From JAVBOW01 sp031551595 (GTDB lineage: Bacteria > Bacteroidota > Bacteroidia > Bacteroidales > Rikenellaceae): a stretch of DNA of 6,085 nt. Positions 1-4,401 of this stretch are shown here, one piece after another; position 1 is the stretch's first letter, and every line of letters begins with the position of its first letter. Location of the stretch: positions 1 to 6,085 of the forward strand of contig JAVBNK010000109.1 in the NCBI GenBank assembly GCA_031551595.1. The letters are read 5' to 3'. Made by a program: the position numbers and the translations under genes. The notes under the pieces are model-generated. The model saw only the letters and a list, made by a program, of their open reading frames with translations, searched no databases and was not told the origin of the DNA.

Positions 1-23
1 AAACCCATGCATCGCATGGGTTT
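1..23 (-). terminator. Probable intrinsic terminator hairpin after ahcY (cut by window edge)
   Basis: Bases 1-10 and 14-23 are exact reverse complements, giving a 10-bp stem with a 3-base loop. Read on the minus strand it lies 85 bases after the ahcY stop and directly after the tRNA-3'-end-like motif, where a terminator is expected. The stem ends in GGGTTT; any longer T-run would lie outside the window and cannot be seen. On the plus strand no T-run follows, so the minus orientation is preferred. Confidence 0.5.
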
Positions 24-25
24 CC

Positions 26-47
26 AAACCGGCGGGGAATCGAACCC
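26..47 (-). other. tRNA 3'-end-like motif (T-arm plus acceptor-like tail), no complete tRNA
   Basis: The minus strand reads GGGTTCGATTCCCC followed by GCCGGTTT, which matches the TTCGANT T-loop consensus and then resembles the 3' acceptor strand of a tRNA. Only three of the five T-stem pairs form. I found no matching 5' acceptor strand, D-arm or anticodon arm in the 60 bases upstream, so this is not a functional tRNA. It could be a tRNA-end fragment such as an old integration scar, or a chance match. Confidence 0.3.
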
Positions 48-108
48 TTAGAGATTGGATTCAATACGGATTTTCGCTCACCGACCACGATCCGCACGCA
101 GATTACGG

Positions 109-1527
109 TTAATACCGGTAATGTTCGGCTTTATAAGGGCCGTCGGCCTCCACGCCGATGTATTCGGCCTGGGAAGGGGTGAGGCGCGTCAGTTTCACGC
201 CCAGGTTGGCCAGGTGCAGGCGTGCGACCTCCTCGTCGCGCGCTTTGGGCAGGCGGGTCACATCCAAAGGACGTTTGCTGCGGGTCTGCCACAGGTCGAT
301 CTGCGCGAGGGTCTGGTTCGTAAACGAGTTGCTCATCACGAACGACGGGTGGCCCGTGGCGCAGCCCAGGTTGACCAGACGCCCCTCGGCCAGCACGAAG
401 ATCGATTGCCCGCCGGGGACGGTATATTTATCGACCTGCGGTTTGATGACGGTCTTCACCACGCCCGGCCTCGCGTCGAGGCGTTCCATCTGGATCTCGT
501 TGTCGAAATGGCCGATGTTACAGACGATCGTCTGGTCGCACATCCGTTGCATGTGTTCCAGCGTGAGGATGTCGCGGTTACCGGTGCAGGTGACGTAGAT
601 GTTGCCTTCGCCGAGGGTGTCCTCGACCGTCTTTACCTCGAACCCTTCCATCGCGGCCTGCAGGGCGCAGATCGGATCGATCTCCGTGACGATCACCCGG
701 GCACCGTAGGAACGCATGCTGCGTGCGCAACCCTTGCCTACGTCGCCGTAGCCGCAAATGACCGCCACTTTACCCGCGATCATCACGTCCGTGGCGCGTT
801 TGATACCGTCCGCCAGCGACTCGCGGCAGCCGTAAAGGTTGTCGAACTTCGACTTGGTCACCGAGTCGTTCACGTTGATCGCAGGGAAGAGCAGCTTGCC
901 CTGTTCAAGCATCTGGTAGAGGCGGTGTACGCCGGTGGTGGTTTCCTCCGACACGCCATACATCTCCTTCACGCAGCGGTGCCACTTCTGCGGGTCCTCC
1001 GAGAGCAGCGTGCGCAGCGTGTCGAGGATCACGCCCTCTTCGGTGCTGCCGGGCTTGCGGTCGAGCGTCCGTGCATCGTTCTCGGCCTCATAGCCCTGAT
1101 GGATCAGCAGCGTAGCGTCGCCGCCGTCGTCCACGATCAGGTTGGGCCCCAGTCCGCCCGGGAACGACAACGCCTGCGCCGTGCACCACCAGTATTCGGC
1201 CAGCGATTCGCCTTTCCACGCGAACACCGGCACCCCGGCCTCGGCCACGGCGGCGGCGGCATGGTCCTGCGTCGAAAAAATGTTACACGAGCACCAGCGC
1301 ACCTCGGCGCCCAGTTCGCGTAGCGTTTCGATGAGCACGGCCGTCTGGATCGTCATGTGCAACGAACCCATGATGCGGGCGCCCGCAAGCGGTTTTTCTG
1401 CCCCGTATTTGGCACGCAGGGCCATCAGGCCGGGCATTTCGTGTTGTGCGATCTCGATCTCGCGGCGTCCCCAGGCGGCCAGCGTAATGTCAGCGACCTT
1501 GTAGGGTAAATTCGTTTCGATGTACAT
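109..1527 (-). CDS. ahcY: S-adenosyl-L-homocysteine hydrolase (adenosylhomocysteinase)
   Basis: This cytosolic NAD-dependent enzyme reversibly splits S-adenosylhomocysteine into homocysteine and adenosine, removing the inhibitory product of SAM-dependent methylation. The 472-residue protein is full length for the bacterial form, which carries an insertion of about 40 residues (here roughly 153-192) absent from the animal enzyme. Visible family signatures are HMTIQTAVLIETL at 57-69, SEETTTGVH at 193-201 and the substrate-site block VNDSVTKSKFDN at 219-230. By alignment from memory with the human enzyme, K225, D229, N230 and C234 correspond to K186, D190, N191 and C195. The NAD-binding loop GYGDVGKG is at 259-266, H340 lies in IGHFD, and the C-terminus KAEHYRY carries the cofactor-contacting Lys and Tyr. 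The start at MYIETNLPYKV is chosen because family homology begins there; the open frame extends further upstream but that part is not protein-like. An A-rich, SD-less sequence precedes the ATG. The riboflavin kinase gene lies 214 bp upstream on the same strand. Confidence 0.97.
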   Translation of the reverse strand: MYIETNLPYKVADITLAAWGRREIEIAQHEMPGLMALRAKYGAEKPLAGARIMGSLHMTIQTAVLIETLRELGAEVRWCSCNIFSTQDHAAAAVAEAGVPVFAWKGESLAEYWWCTAQALSFPGGLGPNLIVDDGGDATLLIHQGYEAENDARTLDRKPGSTEEGVILDTLRTLLSEDPQKWHRCVKEMYGVSEETTTGVHRLYQMLEQGKLLFPAINVNDSVTKSKFDNLYGCRESLADGIKRATDVMIAGKVAVICGYGDVGKGCARSMRSYGARVIVTEIDPICALQAAMEGFEVKTVEDTLGEGNIYVTCTGNRDILTLEHMQRMCDQTIVCNIGHFDNEIQMERLDARPGVVKTVIKPQVDKYTVPGGQSIFVLAEGRLVNLGCATGHPSFVMSNSFTNQTLAQIDLWQTRSKRPLDVTRLPKARDEEVARLHLANLGVKLTRLTPSQAEYIGVEADGPYKAEHYRY

Positions 1528-1741
1528 TATCTCAGTTTTACTTAAGTTTCTCAATAGATGACCGTTAATCCGGCCTTGCAATGCGAAGCCGTCAGCCCGC
1601 CTCCACTCCCGGCGGAAGGCTGGACTTGTTCGCCTCCGGCTCCGGTTTGCCGCCAGCGGAGGCGATCCGGAAAAACCCGGCTCAATTCCATCGCCACCGT
1701 ATGCCTGTGGTTTTAAAGCAGCCTGTGCCGGGCCGGGTATA
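1528..1741 (-). other. Intergenic gap between riboflavin kinase and ahcY, hairpin-rich, no gene
   Basis: I find no convincing protein here. Read on the minus strand, the first part has two tandem CCCGGC copies (complements at 1727-1737) that could pair with GCCGGG (1676-1681), which is followed by TTTTT. This would be a long-loop terminator-like fold after the kinase gene. Further hairpins lie at 1630-1665 and 1597-1615. The final 33 bases before ahcY turn AT-rich, as Bacteroidetes leaders often do. I could not find a clean TAnnTTTG box for ahcY, so it may be co-transcribed with the kinase gene or have a weak promoter. Confidence 0.4.
1630..1665 (-). repeat. 9-bp inverted repeat in the ahcY upstream gap
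   Basis: TCGCCTCCG at 1630-1638 is the exact reverse complement of 1657-1665, with an 18-base GC-rich loop. A shorter 5-bp stem (1597-1601 with 1611-1615) lies nearer ahcY. No T-run follows on either strand, so it is not a standard terminator. A structured leader or a palindromic intergenic repeat are both possible. Confidence 0.4.
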
Positions 1742-2110
1742 TCATTTTCCCCCGAACGATCCCAGGATGGTTTCCTTATCCCGGGCGATCTGTCGCCGGA
1801 GTTGGTCGAACGAGTCGAAACGGCGCTCGGGGCGGATGAATTCCAACAGTTCGACCTCAATCATACAGTCGTAAATATCCTGCGAGAAATCGAACAGGTG
1901 GACTTCGAGCACCCGTCCGCCGTCGCCGCCGATGGAGGGTTTGCGCCCCAGGTTGGCCATGGCGTTATGGGTCTGCCCGCCGACGGTCACACGCGCCGAG
2001 TAAACCCCGTCCGGCACGTCCAGGCCGTCGCCCACGGCGATATTGGCCGTCGGGAAACCCAACTTACGGCCTATCTTGTTGCCTCCGGTGACCTGTCCGC
2101 TGATCTTCAT
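1742..2110 (-). CDS. ribF: Stand-alone riboflavin kinase (RibF C-terminal domain only)
   Basis: This protein should phosphorylate riboflavin to FMN with ATP in the cytosol. The 122 residues match the flavokinase domain that normally forms the C-terminal half of bifunctional RibF (about 310 residues). The signature GRKLGFPTANI is at 14-24, with the PTAN motif (20-23) used for nucleotide and Mg binding. PDGVYSARV follows at 33-41, and LEVHLFDF at 68-75, where E69 is the expected catalytic glutamate. RDKETI at 110-115 closes the domain. The N-terminal FMN adenylyltransferase domain is absent, and the upstream DNA is promoter sequence rather than a frameshifted remnant. The start at MKISGQV is preferred over an in-frame ATG 45 bases upstream because that codon lies inside the predicted promoter. 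It precedes ahcY on the same strand. FAD synthesis must come from another gene outside this window, or a full RibF exists elsewhere. Confidence 0.9.
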   Translation of the reverse strand: MKISGQVTGGNKIGRKLGFPTANIAVGDGLDVPDGVYSARVTVGGQTHNAMANLGRKPSIGGDGGRVLEVHLFDFSQDIYDCMIEVELLEFIRPERRFDSFDQLRRQIARDKETILGSFGGK

Positions 2111-2130
2111 CGCACGATGGTTTAGGGCCT

Positions 2131-2160
2131 CAAAGGTAGTGAAAGCCGGGCGCAATCAAA
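2131..2160 (-). promoter_or_regulatory. Bacteroidetes-type promoter for the riboflavin kinase gene
   Basis: On the minus strand a TTTG (2157-2160) is separated by 18 bases from TACCTTTG (2131-2138), a perfect match to the Bacteroidetes -7 box TAnnTTTG with a near-standard -33 element. The expected transcription start is near 2125, which leaves a leader of only about 15 bases before the ATG at 2110. The promoter therefore also decides the start codon. Confidence 0.75.
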
Positions 2161-2172
2161 ATTTTTAATTAC

Positions 2173-2212
2173 TCATGCCGTGCATGAATTTCCTCCCCGT
2201 GGCTCGGCATGA
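2173..2212. repeat. Inverted repeat in the divergent gap
   Basis: TCATGCCG (2173-2180) is the exact complement of CGGCATGA (2205-2212). The left arm can instead form a short hairpin with its own neighbour, TCATGC-CGT-GCATGA (2173-2187). It sits just upstream of the kinase promoter, between it and the other promoter boxes. It could end a short minus-strand transcript or bind a protein; neither is shown. Confidence 0.4.
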
Positions 2213-2278
2213 CCCGCACGCGATTTCTGCTCTCGCCCACGGCGTCGGCCGCCGCGGCGCCTCTCCCTTCGCGGGACG

Positions 2279-2286
2279 CAAAGGTA
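2279..2286 (-). promoter_or_regulatory. Second minus-strand -7 box (TACCTTTG)
   Basis: The minus strand carries a perfect TAnnTTTG match here, followed by GCG as is common after this box. The -33 region is T-rich but lacks a clear TTG. If active, it would start a transcript near 2272 that runs through GC-rich, gene-free DNA towards the riboflavin kinase gene. It could give that gene a longer leader or make a short RNA. Confidence 0.4.
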
Positions 2287-2289
2287 CGA

Positions 2290-2300
2290 AGAATAATTCT
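2290..2300. promoter_or_regulatory. Operator-like palindrome between divergent promoters
   Basis: AGAATAATTCT is an 11-base perfect palindrome centred on one A. It lies between the minus-strand -7 box (2279-2286) and the TTG of the plus-strand promoter (2302-2304), so a protein bound here could touch both. AT-rich palindromes of this size also occur by chance. Confidence 0.25.
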
Positions 2301-2301
2301 C

Positions 2302-2332
2302 TTGTAAAAACGCCTTATTTATCATATTTTTG
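2302..2332 (+). promoter_or_regulatory. Bacteroidetes-type promoter for the LRR lipoprotein
   Basis: TTG at 2302-2304 is followed by a 20-base spacer and TATTTTTG at 2325-2332, a perfect TAnnTTTG match. The expected start is near 2339, about ten bases before the ATG at 2349. The short leader rules out the longer in-frame start at 2175, which would lie upstream of the promoter. Confidence 0.65.
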
Positions 2333-2348
2333 TATAAACACTAAGCCC

Positions 2349-3350
2349 ATGAGAGCGTTTCGCCTACTTTCCCTGGCGTTGTCTGTAGTCTTTCTCGTTG
2401 GTTGCGATAAAGATTCATCGGAGTATGTCCTGTCCGACGACATGAATATCACCTTTCGCTTCAACCGGCAATTCGCCGCCCTGCTCAAAGAAAAAGGTTA
2501 CATTCCCAACGCGTTTAATATTCGCTATTCGGATGTAAAAGATATAACCGCCGTGGATGTTTCCGGAAAGTCCTGGCCATCCGGAAGCTTAACCTCGCTG
2601 GCCGGCATCGAGTATTTCACAGCAATGACCCATTTGGATTGTTCTGCTAACGAACTCGACAACCTCGATGTCAGTAAAAACAAAATGCTGACCGAATTGC
2701 ATTGCGACTACAACTTTCTCCTCTCGACTCTCAAACTGGGTGAAAACACAAGACTGACCTATCTGGATTGCAACCTCAATAATCTTGCTTCACTCGATAT
2801 TGGCAAATGCACGGCGCTGACCACATTGCATTGCAAATTCAATCAATTTTCCTCTCTCGATGTGAGCGCAAACACGATGCTGGCGCTGCTGGATTGCGAA
2901 AACAATAAACTCGCCACGCTCGATTTGACAAAAAACACAGCGCTGACCTCATTGCGGTGCGGCTTCAATAACCTTACAGGCATAGATATAAGTAAATGCG
3001 TGGCGCTGGATTTTTTGTGGTGCGAGGACAATCAACTTACATCGCTTGACGTAAGCAATAACGAAGCACTGACCAAATTAAACTGCAATGGCAATCAACT
3101 CACCTCGCTCGATGTAAGCAAAAATACAGCACTGACTTCGCTATGGTGCTTTGCCAATCGACTTTCCTCGCTCGATATCAGCAAAAATATTGCGCTAACA
3201 AGTTTTAGTTGCGGTGACAACCCTGGCGACGATGCGCGTTTCGTCGTCGACGCATGGTTCGCCCACCACACCGTTCAAAACGACTTCACTATCGGGAATT
3301 GGTGGTACAATGATAAAATAATATCGTTTTCCTACAAAAAGGTTAATTAA
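2349..3350 (+). CDS. Leucine-rich repeat lipoprotein, probably surface-exposed
   Basis: The 333-residue protein starts with a lipoprotein signal peptide: MRAFR, a hydrophobic stretch (6-17) and a lipobox LVGC with the modified cysteine at 19. The following DKDSSE is acid-rich, which in Bacteroidetes is compatible with surface export (inference). Residues 20-92 look like an N-terminal cap ending in SLAGIEYFTAMTHL. Ten units of mostly 21 residues follow (93-303), with consensus LTSLxCxxNxLxSLDVSKNxA; the last is degenerate. The Trp-rich C-terminus (304-333) contains NWWYND. LRR proteins of this style are generally binding or adhesion modules; no ligand can be read from the sequence and no enzymatic domain is visible. 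The start at 2349 gives the lipoprotein signal and fits the promoter at 2302-2332; the frame extends upstream only through non-coding DNA. Base composition is about 45% GC in stretches I counted by hand, against about 58% in ahcY, which suggests recent acquisition. Confidence 0.88.
   Translation: MRAFRLLSLALSVVFLVGCDKDSSEYVLSDDMNITFRFNRQFAALLKEKGYIPNAFNIRYSDVKDITAVDVSGKSWPSGSLTSLAGIEYFTAMTHLDCSANELDNLDVSKNKMLTELHCDYNFLLSTLKLGENTRLTYLDCNLNNLASLDIGKCTALTTLHCKFNQFSSLDVSANTMLALLDCENNKLATLDLTKNTALTSLRCGFNNLTGIDISKCVALDFLWCEDNQLTSLDVSNNEALTKLNCNGNQLTSLDVSKNTALTSLWCFANRLSSLDISKNIALTSFSCGDNPGDDARFVVDAWFAHHTVQNDFTIGNWWYNDKIISFSYKKVN
2625..3194 (+). repeat. Nine in-frame 63-bp tandem repeats encoding the LRR units
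   Basis: From residue 93 the protein repeats every 21 residues (63 bases); the second unit has 22. Each unit has the order L-x-x-L-x-C, N-x-L, then LDxS. At DNA level, recurrent pieces such as CTCGATGTAAGCAAAAA and GCACTGAC are shared between units but diverged, so the array is old enough to be fairly stable. A tenth, degenerate unit follows to about 3257. Confidence 0.85.
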
Positions 3351-3376
3351 CGTGACGCGAGCGCAGGCATATCTTA

Positions 3377-3412
3377 CGGGGATCGGCGACAGGCGTCGAT
3401 TCCCGATTTTTT
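3377..3412 (+). terminator. Strong intrinsic terminator of the LRR lipoprotein gene
   Basis: A 12-bp stem (3377-3388 with 3394-3405, including two G-T pairs) closes a 5-base loop and is followed by A and six T's. It lies 26 bases after the LRR stop codon, so this gene is probably monocistronic. Confidence 0.88.
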
Positions 3413-3440
3413 GTAAACCGCGGGGATTTTAGTACCTTGC
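3410..3440 (+). promoter_or_regulatory. Likely promoter of the MerR-type gene, overlapping the terminator
   Basis: TTTG at 3410-3413, formed by the end of the upstream terminator's T-run, is followed by 19 bases and TACCTTGC at 3433-3440. This is TAnnTTTG shortened by one T. A start near 3447 would leave about 16 bases before the ATG. A direct repeat CCGACCG (3440-3446 and 3449-3455) surrounds the predicted start and could be an operator. Confidence 0.5.
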
Positions 3441-3462
3441 CGACCGATCCGACCGGACTGAT

Positions 3463-4113
3463 ATGGAACAAAAAGACAAGAGGATATATTACCAGATGGG
3501 CGAAGTGGCCGAGATGCTCGACGTAAACACTTCGCTGTTACGATTTTGGGAGAAAAAATTCGACATCCTCAAACCCCATAAGAATAAAAAGGGTAACCGG
3601 ATGTTCACCCCGCAGGACGTCGAAAACCTGAAACTGATCTACCATCTGGTCAAGGAGAAAGGCATGACCCTGGACGGTGCGGCCAAAGTACTCAAAAAGG
3701 GCCGCGAAGGGGCGACGCGCGACACGGAGCTGATGACCCGCCTGCTGACCGTACGTTCGCTGCTGGAAGAGATCCGCGAAGAACTGCGCGACGGAAATCC
3801 GGACGAAACCACCATCATGGTCGGTACGCCCGAAGAAGTCCCGGGGACAGGGCCGACGCCCGGCCTGGCCGGAGAACCTGAGGCCATCCCGGAACCGCAG
3901 CCCGAAACGGCCGCCGGACCCGCGCCTGCAGCCATTGTACCGCCGCAGGAAACCATCGTCCCGCCGGAAATCACCTCCGCCCCGGAAGCCGCCTCCGGAC
4001 CAGAACCCGTGCCGGCGTTCGCCCCGGAACCGGAACCCATCCCGGGATTACCCTCCGAACCTGAACCCGGGCCCGCCCCCCGGCGCCGCATCGTGGAACA
4101 GACGCTATTCTGA
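3463..4113 (+). CDS. MerR-family transcriptional regulator with long Pro/Glu-rich tail
   Basis: Residues 8-78 form a winged helix-turn-helix of the MerR type. YQMGEVAEMLDVNTSLLRFW (10-29) is the helix-turn-helix, GNRMFTPQDVENLKLIYHLV (44-63) the wing and following helix, and KEKGMTLDGAAKVL (64-77) the segment typical of Bacteroidetes members. A helix (88-109) probably dimerises the protein. Instead of a ligand-binding domain there is a low-complexity tail (113-206) rich in Pro, Glu, Ala and Gly, ending in a basic and hydrophobic tip RRRIVEQTLF (207-216). As I recall, a terminal QTLF-like end also occurs in relatives, so the tip may be functional while the linker varies. The protein should bind promoter DNA as a dimer; its target and effector cannot be named. 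It has its own promoter, and nothing metal- or drug-related lies beside it. The C-terminal tail is in frame to a clean TGA stop. Confidence 0.9.
   Translation: MEQKDKRIYYQMGEVAEMLDVNTSLLRFWEKKFDILKPHKNKKGNRMFTPQDVENLKLIYHLVKEKGMTLDGAAKVLKKGREGATRDTELMTRLLTVRSLLEEIREELRDGNPDETTIMVGTPEEVPGTGPTPGLAGEPEAIPEPQPETAAGPAPAAIVPPQETIVPPEITSAPEAASGPEPVPAFAPEPEPIPGLPSEPEPGPAPRRRIVEQTLF
3799..4080 (+). repeat. Low-complexity region encoding the Pro/Glu tail
   Basis: Codons for Pro, Glu, Ala and Gly dominate residues 113-206, with recurring short units such as PEPxP and GPxP (for example around 178-205). Repetition is clear in protein and looser in DNA, with CCGGAACC and GAACCCG-like words recurring. Such tracts can change length by slippage. 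Confidence 0.65.
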
Positions 4114-4116
4114 TTC

Positions 4117-4202
4117 AACCTGGGTCCGATAAATTTCAATCATCGGATTGTCGATATATTTTTCGCAAACTGCGGTCGGCCTGGATTCATCGGACCCAGG
4201 TT
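4117..4202. repeat. Perfect 14-bp inverted repeat enclosing 58 bp
   Basis: AACCTGGGTCCGAT (4117-4130) and ATCGGACCCAGGTT (4189-4202) are exact complements. Inside, a further ATCGGA (4142-4147) can pair with TCCGAT (4125-4130) to give a shorter competing hairpin, followed some bases later by ATATATTTTT (4154-4163). It begins four bases after the merR stop. It could act as a terminator-like switch for merR transcripts or be a miniature inverted-repeat element; I saw no clear target-site duplication outside the arms. Confidence 0.7.
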
Positions 4203-4401
4203 AAGCGAATGCCCGATCACCTCATCCGACCCTCTCCCGACCGCAGGAAAGGGCCTGCCCAGCGGCACCAAACCGGGTGCGACCAAACCCGTTCGAATGG
4301 CCGGAGTGCGAAGGAGGTAAACTTTGCCAAACGGCACAATTGCCGTTTTGTACGACCCGACGCTACAGGTACCGATTCGTACGCAGAATAAGATTAAAAC
4401 A
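4203..4401 (+). other. Structured gap upstream of nif3, no convincing gene
   Basis: This stretch contains several small hairpins. One is 4230-4237 with 4246-4253 (one mismatch). GCACC/GGTGC (4265-4269 with 4276-4280) competes with CGGGT/ACCCG (4274-4278 with 4287-4291). A perfect 8-bp stem with a CAAT loop lies at 4329-4348. The octamer ACCAAACC occurs twice, 15 bases apart (4267 and 4282). AAGGAGGT at 4311-4318 looks like a strong Shine-Dalgarno sequence followed by TTG, but no family homology starts there. A 60-codon open frame (4209-4391) has no recognisable protein features. It is most simply a structured nif3 leader. I found no clear TAnnTTTG box; AAACTTTG at 4319-4326 is one base off. 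Confidence 0.4.

Noticed and set aside
55..1323. Long plus-strand open frame (422 codons) opposite ahcY
   Set aside because: It is antisense to a fully recognisable enzyme. Its His/Arg/Val-rich translation has no family features and results from GC-biased third positions of ahcY.
1528..1560. Promoter for ahcY in the AT-rich stretch before its start
   Set aside because: TATTGAG and TTGC-like words occur on the minus strand but do not fit TAnnTTTG with correct spacing, so I did not list a promoter.
1528..1860. N-terminal extension of the ahcY frame to 583 residues
   Set aside because: Family homology and normal length begin at the ATG at 1527. The extension runs through the hairpin-rich gap and overlaps the riboflavin kinase gene in another frame.
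2111..2300. FMN riboswitch upstream of the riboflavin kinase gene
   Set aside because: The conserved RFN-element segments are not present, and the nearest promoter leaves only a leader of about 15 bases.
2175..2348. Upstream start for the LRR protein (58 extra residues)
   Set aside because: It would precede the promoter and bury the lipoprotein signal peptide inside the protein.
2625..3257. CRISPR-like array
   Set aside because: The 63-bp periodicity is in frame and encodes leucine-rich repeats; there are no identical short repeats with unique spacers.
3639..4139. Minus-strand Gly/Ser-rich open frame opposite the MerR gene
   Set aside because: It mirrors the Pro/Glu-rich codons of the tail (Pro and Glu codons read back as Gly, Ser and Phe-type codons) and has no independent start signal or promoter.
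4204..4401. RNase P RNA, SRP RNA or tmRNA in the gap before nif3
   Set aside because: Words such as AGGAAAGGGCC recall RNase P RNA, but the defining consensus segments of these RNAs are missing and the gap is too short for RNase P RNA or tmRNA.
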